NCBI GenBank assembly: GCA_018340805.1 | Contig: JACMZG010001863.1 | Location: 53,619,906-53,683,905, forward strand | Reading direction: 5' to 3' | Source: Microvelia longipes | Lineage: Eukaryota; Arthropoda; Insecta; Hemiptera; Veliidae | Length of the DNA stretch: 64,000 nt | Shown here: positions 22,379-33,205 of the stretch, piece after piece | Layout of the letters: the number at the start of each line of letters is the position of its first letter | Numbering within the stretch: the stretch's first letter is position 1 | Position numbers and translations under genes: made by a program | Notes under the pieces: model-generated | What the model was told of the DNA's origin: nothing | Seen by the model: only the letters and a program-made list of their open reading frames with translations | The model's database searches: none

Positions 22379-22787
22379 GAACAGGAATTGAAAGAAAACA
22401 GTCTCTCCACAATAACTTGTTATAATAAACAAAGCCGACTTTCGGTCTTACAGACCATCATCAGTGTCTGAAACAACAAAGTATAAAGACTAAGACAAAA
22501 ATATATATAAAGGAAAAGTAAAGAAGTAAAAACGAAAATAATAATTAAACCTCCTCTATTTATTATTCACCGACCTTTGCACCTAATTTAATTATGTATT
22601 TCGTTTTTACTTCTTTACTTTTCCTTTATATATATTTTTGTCTTAGTCTTTATACTTTGTTGTTTCAGACACTGATGATGGTCTGTAAGACCGAAAGTCG
22701 GCTTTGTTTATTATAACAAGTTATTGTGGAGAGACTGTTTTCTTTCAATTCCTATTGTGAGACTCCATAACTCAATTTTATCTACTA
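22379..22787. mobile_element. HH foldback element
   Basis: Arms of about 160 nt (22380-22535 and 22590-22755) are almost perfect inverse complements. Only the right end continues, for about 32 bp ('gagactccataactca...'); this tail resembles those of the elements at 28952 and 45372. A tentative 8-bp TSD, TAATAATA (22371-22378 and 22788-22795), is low complexity. Each arm has a hammerhead-like core. Confidence 0.8.
22672..22696 (+). ncRNA. Hammerhead-ribozyme-like core
   Basis: CTGATGA (22672-22678), one T, stem GGTC (22680-22683), loop TGTAA, stem GACC (22689-22692), GAAA (22693-22696). The opposite arm carries the same module on the minus strand (22440-22464). Stem II pairs perfectly. The extra T between the CTGATGA core and stem II departs from the canonical fold. 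The cleavage triplet was not located. Confidence 0.45.
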
Positions 22788-22819
22788 TAATAATACAACG
22801 TTTTTAAAAGGAAACAAAA

Positions 22820-23368
22820 CTCGAACAATGCGAGAAAAGCTGACAATAATTGATTTTTATAACCACATTTCCAGCACAGTGCTTGGAAAATGCCCACAAA
22901 ACAATGCTTCTGGTGACTAGGCGCCACCACAATGTTAAACATAAGATCGCGGAAGTACTCAAGGAGAAAAAGTATATTTGTTATGATGAGGTGTACTCAA
23001 TAGATTCGGAAGGTTCTTCCAGATATGCTGACATAGTAGCTTTTCACCCCGACAACAAATCTGCTCTTATAATTGATCCTACTGTCAGATACGAGACAAA
23101 CGACATTGACCAAGCTGACAAAGTACACGAGGAAAAGAGAAGTATCTACGAAAAGAGCATTAGTTATTATAAAGAACATTTTAGAGCTTCTCACGGAGAC
23201 AGAAACTATGTCGTGTACGGTTTGTGGTTTGGCTCGAGGGGGGCTATACCAGAAAGAACAAAACAATTCTTCGACAAGATCGGTGTAGACCAAGAATTTA
23301 TTCGCGTACTGTCTGAAAACATAATTCTTGACTCATCAGGCATAATAAATCATCATATTTATTCATAA
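22820..23368 (+). pseudogene. Retroelement C-terminal restriction-like endonuclease region
   Basis: An open frame ending at 23368 carries RRHHNVKHKIAEVL, RYADIVAFHPDNKSALII, DPTVRYETND and KRSIYEKSISYY, then YGLWFGSRGAIPERT. The Asp-containing strand, the IID strand and a downstream Lys fit a PD-(D/E)XK fold like the restriction-like endonuclease at the C-terminus of R2-type LINEs. No RT or zinc-finger region lies upstream; the sequence there is an HH foldback. It is about 170 residues with one clean stop and no internal break. Family assignment is by pattern memory only, so moderate. Confidence 0.6.
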
Positions 23369-23608
23369 AATTTAATCATATAAATTAACTGTACAACAAT
23401 AAGTTGAATAACAAGTCTGTTATCTATAGATGTAAAGTTTTGTAAATTTATGTACATAATTTTTAATTTGAACCCTTAGTTGTAATTTGACCAATTGTCT
23501 TTTTAGATTGATAAGTACGCTGTGTTGTAAGCAAACCTTATTATAAGGCCAGCCTCACATATTTATATTTTGTAAATAAAGTGTTTATATATATATACCT
23601 AACTTACT

Positions 23609-23722
23609 CTTAGAGGAGGTTCAATTAGGTTACAGAGCCCCTGAGAGCCCCAAAAAGATGTTTCAGGCCTCTCAACGTATAGACTATGCCCCGTCTAGTA
23701 TATATCTCTATGAGTTTAAAGC
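23609..23722 (-). mobile_element. B-family MITE fragment
   Basis: Inverse of the left third of the B-family: 'gaggaggttcaattaggtta', 'agagccccaaaaagatgttt', 'tagtatatatctctatg'. It lies 67 bp from a complete copy in the other orientation. Confidence 0.75.
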
Positions 23723-23788
23723 TCAGTGATTATTTTTAATTGATTTAAAAAAACATTTCCTAAAAAATCAAAATAATGCGTTACGAGT

Positions 23789-24163
23789 CATAGAGATATA
23801 TACTAGAGGGGGCATAGCCTATTTCAATACATTGAAAAGCCAGAAACATAATTTTAGGGCTCTCAAGGGCTCTGTGTAACCTTAATGAAACCTCCTTCAC
23901 GAGTAAATCATGGTTATATGAATAAATTTATTTCGGCTTTTTCCACATTGATTATGTTTTAAATTGTATTTTTAACGTTCTACTATATAAGTTATTGTAA
24001 TTTTGTACTGATTATTTGATTGTATTTTTAACGTTCTACTATATAAGTTATTGTAATTTTGTACTGATTATTTGATTATATTTTTAGCCAAGGTTGTCAG
24101 GTTACTTTTCCGATATTTCAAAATTTAACTTATAGGGCCCCTCTAGTAATAGCAAACTCTATG
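23789..24163 (+). mobile_element. B-family hAT-like MITE with perfect 8-bp TSD
   Basis: Starts CATAGAGATATATACTAGAG and ends with the imperfect inverse ...CTCTATG. Flanked by TTACGAGT on both sides (23781-23788 and 24164-24171). An 8-bp duplication and short TIR starting CA fit hAT. The interior holds a direct duplication of about 56 bp (near 23973 and 24029). Noncoding. Confidence 0.85.
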
Positions 24164-24179
24164 TTACGAGTAGAGCTTG

Positions 24180-24312
24180 TTAATTGAGTAACTGCTCAAG
24201 TCATAAAGCATAAACCGGAACCTAAAGCAAGAAATGGATTGTTAAGCACGGAAACACACATTCCATAGGATATTCACCCGGCATGCAGTCTACAGCACCA
24301 GATTTTTTATAT
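24180..24312 (+). repeat. D-family dispersed repeat
   Basis: Contains actgctcaagtcataaagca, 'aagaaatggattgttaagc', 'acggaaacacacattcc', 'attcacccggcatgcag' and 'cagcaccagat'. Best full-length example of the family; function unknown. Confidence 0.7.
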
Positions 24313-25146
24313 TTTTTTAGGATTCATAACTAAGCTTAAAGAAGGCAAGTATATGATTAAATACATACAATTGGCAACACAAAATAATAAGAATTAAGTA
24401 CATTATCAACTGTATTGGTCTCCATAATCAGTTAAATATTGTAAATTTAAGTAACTATTGTTACTTAAATTTGTAATTTTAATAATTAAATAAATTACTT
24501 AAAAATATTAAAATCAAGTAAAATATTGTAGATTTTTGTAACTTGAAAATGCTCTGTGTGATGAAGAGCAAAATATTGTTGTTTAAATATAACATCTAAA
24601 TTTTTATTTTGTCTCTTAAGTGCCCAAACACTTAACTTGTATAAAGAAGAATTAAAATTTGGCTTATCATTTTTGACCTGATCATATTATGATAAGACGG
24701 ATGTAATAGTGTATGTAATGCAATAGGGCTCGAGTGAGTAGCGGTGGGGAGATGACTAAATTTCTATTACCTTGGTAATGTATGAGAGCCTTATCTATTA
24801 TATAATTTCTTTGATTAAATAATACAATATTATAACACTTCATGAAGTAAGTTACGAGTAGAGAAACCTAAGAGCCATTTTAGAAAATTTTCACCAGAAA
24901 ATTACGTCTTATTAAATTTAAGGAAAAGTTAATAAATTTCTATTTTTGCTCCATAACAATAGAATCGCAATGCTATCTAGAAATAATTTTAAACGAAATA
25001 AATTCAAACCTCTTATAAAATTATTTTTATGTAGTAAGGAGACGCTTGTAAATCTCACAATCAGAAGGGAGGATTTCCGCTTACCTCTATTTAAAATTAA
25101 CTGCCTTTGCAATTCATAAAGGAATAAAAAGGATTGGAAGGGGTGT

Positions 25147-25175
25147 GAGAGAGAGAGAAAGAGAGAGAGAGATTA
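25147..25175. repeat. (GA)n microsatellite
   Basis: Alternating ga with one aaa interruption. Confidence 0.9.
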
Positions 25176-25429
25176 GAGGAATACGTGTTTTGTTTCCATA
25201 ATGAAATTTCTCTTGGAAAAGCTCAATAAGAATTTTCTCTTAATATTGTCTTTTGCTGTTTCTAGAGAAGAAAAATAATCCTTGCCATATCTACGTCAGA
25301 ACAAAAAAGTCTTTTACCTCATTCCTTCCCCTTTTTATTTTAACACCGTCTTTTATTTTATTAAATCCTGTATTTTTACCGCCTTATCCTCAGTATTTTA
25401 AATGATTGGTTTAAATTAAATAAAAAAAA

Positions 25430-25840
25430 TCAGGTTCAGGGTACTTCGGAACTTTTCCTTGACATATTTGATTTGCTACGCTCATCTTTACTATTTCCGT
25501 CTCTCTTCCTTTGAGTCTGAATTTTAAAATCCCCAAATTTATATTACAGTTTGTTAACGAACGTACTGTATTGGTATACGTCCGTACCAATACAGTACTG
25601 TTTGGTCGTCCTAAAACTGTGAAAAAGTCTGTTTTATTCCAAGTTATTACCCATTCAGGCCTTCATCACGGTCGATGTTGCTTAAATTTTATGATCCAAG
25701 AATAAAATTAGATATACTTACAGTTTGAATCAAAACTTAGTATACTTATTTATTATAGAAAAGGATACACTTTTCGATTTTTAAGAATATTTTTAAAAAA
25801 TATACAAGGTAATTGATACAAATTAAAAAAATGCTGGTAA
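25430..25840 (+). mobile_element. C-family repeat, 5' half
   Basis: caggttcagggtacttcgga, 'gatttgctacgctcatc', then 'cttcatcacggtcgatgttg' and 'cttaaattttatgatcc', followed by the 'aaaacttagtatacttattt' block. It ends near 25840, before the RTE fragment. Carries a private hairpin, listed separately. Confidence 0.75.
25564..25602. repeat. Perfect small hairpin
   Basis: tactgtattggta and its inverse taccaatacagta are separated by 8 bases. Not present in other C-family copies. Confidence 0.8.
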
Positions 25841-25874
25841 AAAGATAAAACTAGGCAATTTTATTTGCTCGTAT

Positions 25875-26152
25875 ATGACTACAATTAGTTTATTACCGGT
25901 AATTTATAAATTTTTATGACAATAATAACTAAAAGAATAAGCAGCAAAATAGACCAAACTATATCTACTAATCAAACAGGTTTTAGAAGAAATTACTCAA
26001 CGCTTGATAATATATTAGCCCTAAAGTCGCTCATAAAAAGTGCCCAAGAATACAATTTCTTATTGATAGTGATATTTATAGACTTCGAGAAAGCTTACGA
26101 CAGCGTATATAGAAATGTAATGTTGGACTGTTTAAGAGAAGCTCACAGGTAA
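25875..26152 (+). pseudogene. RTE-like LINE reverse transcriptase fragment
   Basis: ISLLPVIYKFL, then after a one-base shift at about 25915 MTIITKRISSKIDQTI, QTGFRRNYSTLDNILALK and VIFIDFEKAYDSVYRN. These are RT motifs 1-3 and A (FIDFEKAYDSV includes the first catalytic Asp). The spacing and the 'IYK...K-I-I' and 'QTGFR' blocks resemble RTE-clade elements. The fragment stops before the YxDD motif at a TAA near 26150. No endonuclease region is adjacent. Confidence 0.75.
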
Positions 26153-26331
26153 ACACGCAGGTAAGCACGGAATAAAAAACAATTATGACAGGTAACAAGA
26201 CATTTTCATAACCTCACCCAATTACGATAGTCGCTAAAGTAGCCCTAGCGGCCAGACTTTTCTTCGTTAGACATTTTTCGATATATAGCAAGCCCCAAAT
26301 ACGTGAGTGAGATCACTTTTTGTTATATTCC

Positions 26332-27062
26332 GTTAGAGTATGATAAGGGACCCACCCGCAAAATCAAAACAAATAAATTTCCCTACATTTTTGACATAAT
26401 TTAAACATAAAATAAATAAATACATCCATTCTCGGGTATGTAGAAAGTGTCGATTTTACTTTAACTGAAGGGTGGGTCCCTTATCATACTATGAACAATG
26501 GGGTAAGAGTATTATAAGGGACCCACCCTAGAAAAATAAAATACATCTATTCTGGGGTTTGTAGAAAGGCTTTGGGGCTTTGAGTAGGACATATATAATA
26601 CTCTCACCTGCTAGTAAATAGTACGGTAAGGGGCCCACCCTTCATTTAAAGTAAAACCTTCTTATTTGAAACATTATTGCTTTCAACTCCCTTATAAATG
26701 CCCTACTAAAAGCACCATAGCCTTTCTTCCAACCCAATAAAGGGTTATATGATATTCTTCTAGGGTGAAGAATATCATATACCCAATATCATATAGGAGT
26801 GATATTGTTAATCATACCTTATAATACTCTTACCCCATTGTAGATAGTATGACAAGGGACCCACCCTTCATTTAAAGTAAAACCTACTTATTTGATACAT
26901 TATTGTCTTAATTTTCCTTAAATTTGCCCTACTCAACGCCCCAAAGCATTTCTACAAACCCGAGAATGAATGTTTTTATTTAAAATAATTTTTTATGCCA
27001 AAAATGTGTTGGGAAATTTATTTGTTTTGATTTTGCGGGTGGGTACCTTATCATACTCTAAC
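26332..27062. mobile_element. P-family foldback element
   Basis: Outer arms of over 100 bp start gttagagtatgataaggg and acccacccgcaaaatc, and end with the inverse. Inner copies of gggacccaccc and its inverse occur near 26470, 26517, 26628 and 26867, giving a nested, partly duplicated foldback. A further short palindrome lies near 26750-26790. No ORF and no clear TSD. Confidence 0.75.
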
Positions 27063-27670
27063 CCTGAGATCATATAGGAACTGTTTATGTATTTCTGTCA
27101 TGTCATGTCACCTTTACCTAAGCTGTTAAATGGTTTTTGATGGAAAAGTTAGCAAACAGAGCGTGTTGATATTCAAGTGGTTATTTTGTATTTTCTTTTT
27201 CTTCTTGCGGGTTGAGTTTTAGAAAATAAAGTGTAATTCTTGACACGTAGACTTTGTTTCTAGAGATATCTCAAGATATAAATTATTCTATCTCTAGTTT
27301 TATTTTCCCCAAAAACTTTTTTTTAGAAACTAAACTTGTATACATAAAAGAAAAAATCTTTCTTTCGTTAAAAAAAAACTTAGGCTTATAATTTTACAAG
27401 TAGAATACTACCTGAAATTAACAAGTAGGTTATCTGAGTTTGTATCCGTATAGTATTTCATACGACTAAAATCAGTTAACAGCGCGCCAAAAGTCTGTAA
27501 GGGAAAGAATTTTATTAGTTCAGATCAATCATGCCTTTTCCTCTCCAACCTCATGCCAACCTCGGTACTAAAAATTACCTTTTCGTAAATTAAATCATTA
27601 AAAGGCAGCACTGGTTTTAAACATTCGTAACCTCGCATCGCTTTTTTCCCCCTCATTGTGCATTTTGATA
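27063..27670. other. No feature seen
   Basis: AT-rich sequence without recognisable coding or repeat content. Confidence 0.5.
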
Positions 27671-28130
27671 TCTATAGATAGGAGCACAGGACCGTAAACG
27701 CAATGTAATTCCACTGATAACACGAAAGCCGGTTGACTGGCGCACTTAAGTAGGGGTACCACCCTAACAACAAAACATTATTTTAAATATGTGTCATAAA
27801 TATCTTTTAATGAAGAAAGATCGTAAAGAACAAATATAATAACGTAAAAACCCTGCTGAGGATTTAATAAAACTGGTCTTAGATGGCAAAAGGGTGGCGG
27901 AATACAAGAATCTACATTTAGTTGACGAGGACTACTTTTAATATAATTTTAATAAATACGTTAAACAACAATTTAAAATGCTTAAAATATTATAATGCAC
28001 CGATAATTATATTATTATTTTATGAATAATCAATCATTATCTAATAATAGAACATAATAATTCAGCAACCAGAAGTATTGCCAACTTTTTTTATAATAAA
28101 AAATTGTATATTGTTAGGGTGGAGCATTAC
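27671..28130 (+). mobile_element. A-family MITE, copy 2 (3' TIR lost)
   Basis: Left TIR ggagcacaggaccgtaaacg, then 'ccactgataacacgaaagcc' is intact. The interior matches copy 3, but the right TIR breaks off after 'gttagggtggagcattacc'. Confidence 0.8.
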
Positions 28131-28452
28131 CTACAACCTACAATATACGTTACTATAAATTTGATCTGTTCATTTGATTATATTGATAGTTAGGTTACTT
28201 AATCAATGCTTCAAAATTCAACAAATCCCTGAAGTAATACAATCATATGCTTGTTAGTAATAATATCTTTATGCGTCAAAGAAGCTTACAGTCGATAGCA
28301 AAACATAACTGAAGAAAAGAAATAAAAAGTCTGAAACCCATCTAGTAAGGATCTTTAATATAGAGAATGACGCGATTTATTTTAACTTAATTCATTAATA
28401 ATTATTTTAATTATTTTTTTAAAAATATATATTACTTTTTGCCTTCTTTATT

Positions 28453-28459
28453 TATACGT

Positions 28460-28510
<51 letters not shown>

Positions 28511-28515
28511 ATAAT
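28453..28515. repeat. (TA)n microsatellite
   Basis: Alternating TA, next to the 3' end of an inverted C-family copy. Confidence 0.93.
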
Positions 28516-28529
28516 TATAAATTATATTA

Positions 28530-29505
28530 GAATTATCCGTCTTAGGTGTTTTTAAGACTTCCTGACAAAGATGGCTGTCTGTATGCGTGTGTGTGTCTGT
28601 TATTATCATAGAAATAACTAGTGATGCTAGAGAATTGAAAATTTGTACAGATATCAGTCTATAGGTGTAGTTATGCTATACGGAAAATATTTTTTATGAC
28701 GTCATTAACCCGCAATAATGACTTAGCGGGAATTTCGAAAAATAGTAAAACACAGAAAAATGTTGCGATCGATTTGAGATTTGTCACGCATGTAGCCAGC
28801 CATGTATAAGACTAACATATGTGCCTAGTTTCATTTCATCATCAGCACAAGTTTGATTTGTTTTTTGAATGAGTTGTGAACGTTTTTTTTAAATTAAGAA
28901 ATTGGAACATAATCTGATTGAGTTGAAACTTGATACAAGTCTATACCTCTAATAAAAGAGGAAGAAGTCTCTCCACAAAAATATATTTCTTTATAGCAAA
29001 GCGCTTTCAACCTAACAAGAAGAAATCATCAGTGCTAGCCTAACAAACAAAATAATTCAATAAATCAGAAAAATAAGAGAAAGCTAATAAAAAAGAAAAT
29101 AATTAAAAAATCAAGTAAACCAATTAAAAACACGAGTCAAAAAAGATGACCTCTTGTTAGGATGAAAGCGCTTTGCTATAAAGAAATATATTTTTGTGGA
29201 GAGACTTCTTTCTCTTTTATTAAGATGTACTCCATTAACGCTCACCTTAGTTCTTCTATACCTCTACGTAATGTACACTAAGTTTCGTTTCAATGCAACA
29301 AGTAAAGCTATGATTATCGTATCATAAATGTTAGGCAGCATCGAGCGCATTCAGTGCCCAAATGGGTGACCACTGGAAATAAAACAATTGTATTTACAAT
29401 CTGAGGACGAGCAAAGAGGCCCCAGACGTGTTGCAGTTTAATTTTAACAACGTGTATACTCTGAGAACGTAAAGTTCAGAGATACCCCGCACCCAGTTTT
29501 TTTAA
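28530..29505 (-). mobile_element. C-family repeat, nearly full length, split by an HH foldback
   Basis: Inverse order of the family: 'cttaggtgtttttaagact', GT-rich tract, 'gacgtcattaacccgcaata', 'gtataagactaacatatgtg', then after the insertion 'ctaagtttcgtttcaatgca' and 'gataccccgcacccag'. Its terminal hairpin is missing at the 28530 end. Confidence 0.8.
28952..29254. mobile_element. HH foldback element with 12-bp TSD
   Basis: TSD TCTATACCTCTA at 28940-28951 and 29255-29266, inside a C-family copy. Arms of about 70 nt: gaagtctctccacaaaaata, then 'gcaaagcgctttcaacctaac' and inverse. Only the right end continues, about 35 bp past the TIR ('gtactccattaacgctcacc'). The left-arm core (minus strand, 29005-29032) keeps CTGATGA and GAAA with no good stem II. 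The right arm has lost the CT of CTGATGA. Confidence 0.85.
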
Positions 29506-30021
29506 TTAATAGTCTATGTTATATCACGATACTATTCAAAACGTTTTGATTTTAGAAACAGTTCTATTCTTACTTCATATAATATTAATGGTGTGAATAT
29601 ATTTCAATAAGGGATGACAAATGACTGGCGAAGAAGCGACAATATGTTGAATCAACAAGTACTAAGCTATTACGCACTCCGGGTCTTGTAGGACTCTGAC
29701 GTAATATCTAACACTGGACTCAATTAAAATCATTTGAGAAAATATTTTTTAACATTTAAATAATTAATTTGGATCATAAATTGTTTTTATTTATTATTAA
29801 TTGACATATTGATCAGTTTTAAAATTTCTAGAGGCTTTGTCGGTTAAATTTTGAAAAATCGAAACAGTGATCTGAACACCTTCCACTACTAATATAATCA
29901 AATTAAGTGTACAATATAACCCTAACTGATATAATAGAACGTCTAATAAGAAACACCAACATTGTGCGAAAATCTGAAAAAGATTGAGTAATCATAACAT
30001 TAACCTCAAATTGACCATATT

Positions 30022-30366
30022 AGAAGAGGCTACAATAAGGTTACACAGACCCCCCAAGAGCCTCAAAAAGAAGTTTTTAGAGGGGGCATAGTCATAACAT
30101 TGAGAGGCCTGAAACATCTTTTTGGGGCTCTCAGGGGCTCTGTATAATCTCATTGAAACCTCCTCCAAGAGTGAGTTAAGGTTATAATAAATCTATTGTT
30201 TTCAGCTTTGCGCTTATTGATTGTGTTTTGATTTGAATTTTTAATTTTCTTCTATATAGGTGACTGTAATTTTGTACTGATTATTTGATTATGTTTATAA
30301 GCGAAGGTGATCAGGTTATTTTATGGTGTTTTAAAATGTAACCTAGAGGACCACTCTAGTAATAAT
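30022..30366 (+). mobile_element. B-family MITE, rearranged
   Basis: 30022-30075 is an inverted piece ('gaggctacaataaggttaca'), followed directly by the forward body from 'agagggggcatag' to 'ctctagtaataatatatccatg'. The left terminus is replaced by the inverted piece. Confidence 0.7.
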
Positions 30367-30504
30367 ATATCCATGTTTGATCACCCTTTCGTTGTCAATT
30401 TCTTATCAGCGACGGTAGCGCTGATGGATTTTATCGCGTATGAGAAGTTTGTTTTGTGCGTTTGTAACAAGTCTGTAAACCTTTTTGAGTGTATACCTAG
30501 TTGA

Positions 30505-30770
30505 GGGGTTCCGGTGGTTTAATGGCAGCTCGTACGCCAGCCCCCCAGACAGTCCAAGTTCGATCCTGGTCAGGGCCTCTAGGATTTTTACGCGATGGAT
30601 TAAAATTCTTTTATATGCCGTTCTTCGAAAGTGACGTTATGCTGGTACTTCCGAGTCTTTGCGATATCAGATACTTGTAAATGATCCCGAACTTTGAATC
30701 CACCTGGGTTTAGGCAAAATTTAGTCCCCTCGATATTAGATTGTATAAAATATTTAAATATTTCTGTCTT
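30505..30770 (+). mobile_element. tRNA-derived SINE (candidate)
   Basis: 30505-30590 contains a pol III A-box-like ccggtggtttaatggcagc and a B-box-like aagttcgatcctg at tRNA-like spacing. The arms do not close into a proper cloverleaf, so an intact tRNA gene is unlikely. The unrelated tail to about 30770 ('gtacttccgagtctttgcg') would be the SINE body. No second copy is in the window. Confidence 0.45.
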
Positions 30771-31835
30771 ATGGTGTCAATTGCAGGAAATCTTAATCTA
30801 GCAGTGAGGCACGTGTTGTTTTTAGTTGAAGCTATTGAAAATTATTGTAAGTTTGCAGATCTGTCGACAAGACGGTAAAATGCTGCGCTGACTCATAAGG
30901 AAGACATTTTCTGTTAGCAAAAAGGGCCCAACAACGTGGCTTTCTTGCTAGATAATCCATTATCTTTCCCTTTAAAACAAAGTTAATTAAAACAATGATT
31001 AGGAACGGCAATGTACATTTTTTTGAAAGAAATAAAAATACTTAGAAGTAAGATTGATTTGGAATTCTAAAAGAGGCAAGTTAAGTGCTAAGTACATAAC
31101 TTACTTTAACTGTACGAACTTTATGTACAGTACGTTCTATACTTAAAATGGGTGCGAGACACGAACGTTGAATGGCAAAGGTAAAAAAATAATTGAAACA
31201 TTATAGATGAGACGTTATAGAGAAGATAAAATAAAAAGATGGTATTAAGAAGTGTGTAAAAAATGAAACATTGTTATTAGAATGTAATATTAGGAGAAAG
31301 AAAATCTGGCTAAGCCATGTAATGAAATATGACTGTTATTGAAGGATGCATTGGAAGAAACTTTAAAAGCCAATTCGAGAAGTAACAGAAGAAGAGACAA
31401 AACGAAGGACGATGTAAAAGACAGATGAAGAACAGAGAGAAAAATGAACACTTAACTTTTCATTATACCCACGGCAGTAGGTGAGGAAAATTAATTAACA
31501 AATAAGTAAATATAAATAAAAATATATTATTTATACGTTTTGTTTTTGTTTTTTGGCAAACTTTATGGTAACAAAAAATGATTTGCATGATTGGGCTCCA
31601 TATTAGTTTAGTAGTGATGAGTGGGCACAAATGTTTTTAATTAGTTTTTATAGAACTATATTTCGCTCCATACTGAGCATATTCATGTTACATGTTATAC
31701 CAAAAATAAAAACCTTTTATAAGTGAAAAATTCATAATAAACAGGGAAGTGAAGAAACAATTCATTCATTCAATTTATTATAAAATAGGAAAAAAGAGGT
31801 AAAAAATTTTACATACCGTTAAGATAGTCTAACTT
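30771..31835. other. No feature seen
   Basis: Purine-rich segments at 31190-31450, without a supported frame. Confidence 0.5.
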
Positions 31836-31836
31836 A

Positions 31837-32155
31837 CACAATCTAATTGTGCTAGAGACACCTAGGAAATGTAACAAGCAAAATGCAATGCTACATCTGG
31901 GAACTGTTCCATCATTCGACATTCGTCATCATTGATGGCTCGACATAATGTCATGTCCCACTCTGTTTCGTTACGTCTAACTCATCAGGGCGCCGACAGA
32001 GCCTGATGAGTTAGACGTAACGAAACAGAGTGGGACATGACATTATGTCGAGCCATCAATGATGACGAATGTCGAATGATGGAACAGTTCCCAGATGTAG
32101 CATTGCATTTTGCTTGTTACATTTCCTAGGTGTCTCTCGCACAATTAGATTGTGT
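31837..32155. repeat. Near-perfect long palindrome (arms about 150 nt)
   Basis: acacaatctaattgtgctag opens the left arm and its near inverse closes the right arm. The centre is ctcatcagggc gccgacaga gcctgatgag. Only a few mismatches are visible over 150 bp. A transcript would form a long double-stranded hairpin. The right arm has an uninterrupted frame of about 37 codons (VRRNETEWDMTLCRAINDDE, then 'FPDVALHFACYIS'). No target duplication is evident. Confidence 0.9.
32003..32025 (+). ncRNA. Hammerhead-like core with canonical spacing
   Basis: CTGATGA (32003-32009), stem GTTA, loop GACG, stem TAAC (32018-32021), GAAA (32022-32025), then C. Here stem II starts directly after CTGATGA with a G-C pair, as in the hammerhead consensus. 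The left arm holds the same on the minus strand (31966-31988). The long palindrome would compete with this fold, and no NUH cleavage site with matching helices was found. It could be a coincidence. Confidence 0.3.
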
Positions 32156-33100
32156 CAACTATTCATGTTTTGCAAAACTCGGTAGTATCAAATGATATAT
32201 AGTCTAACTTAGTTGTAATAATAGTCTGAATAATGATTCAATTACCTAAAAATAATAGCTATAAATTACCAGTTGAGAATAACTCATAAAAAAGAAGGTG
32301 AGTAAAAACTGATAAGGATAGTCAAAACAAAATATGTTAAAAGATGCTAACTTACTCTTAAACATGCACAAATCGAAGTGCATATCTACACTAAATTTAC
32401 TATTACTACTGCTACACAACACAAAACAAACAATTTTAATGAAAACTAATGATTAAAGAATCAAATTATTAAGCGGAGATCAGTACAGAAAATGAGAAGA
32501 TGGAAATATTTAAAGGTTAAAATGCTAAAGTTAATATGTCGTAAACAAGAGATGTCTACTTAAAAGAAAAGGAAGATAAGTTTATTCATTAGAATAGTTC
32601 CTGATTATGCCTGCATAGTATGTAAACAATTGTAAGAGATAAAAACAAAACGCTTATTCCAAAAATGCTTGCAGCACGACAAAGCGGAAAATATGCAGTA
32701 ATTAAGTATGATCGCCTCATCATTAAAGAGTTTAAGACAGATAAAAAAATAAATAGAGATAAAAATATTAAAGAATAGTCTAAAGAACCATTACGTGAAA
32801 AGAAAGGAAAATCTGAAAAGAAAATAAATAAAATTAATTGTTTACAAAATAAGAAAAAAATAGCTTACACATGCCGAATAAGGAAATTCCTGCCTTTGAA
32901 AGTTTAGACAAGAAAATCCAGGAATTTGAAAACAAGAAAAACAAGTGAATTGACAGGACTCGAAATGGCAGAACTTGGAATGAATAGTTGGGACCTCCTT
33001 TTAAAAATAATTGTAACATTAATAGTGCAGTTATTAAAAAAAAATAATAATAATATTTATGTAATAGAACAATAACAAATATATAAAAAGAGAATATAAT
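32156..33100. other. No feature seen
   Basis: A-rich plus strand with short frames only. Confidence 0.5.
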
Positions 33101-33111
33101 ATATTTATTAT

Positions 33112-33114
<3 letters not shown>

Positions 33115-33153
<39 letters not shown>

Positions 33154-33158
33154 TATAT

Positions 33159-33196
<38 letters not shown>

Positions 33197-33205
33197 TATA
33201 TGGAA
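33115..33205. repeat. (TA)n microsatellite
   Basis: TA repeats with AAT phase breaks; frames across it are artefacts. Confidence 0.95.

Noticed and set aside
22997..23293. Antisense frame opposite the endonuclease-like region
   Set aside because: Shadow frame; only the plus-strand frame has family-like motifs.
30505..30590. Functional tRNA gene
   Set aside because: A- and B-box-like sequences are present but the acceptor and anticodon arms do not pair properly, so it is listed as a candidate SINE instead.
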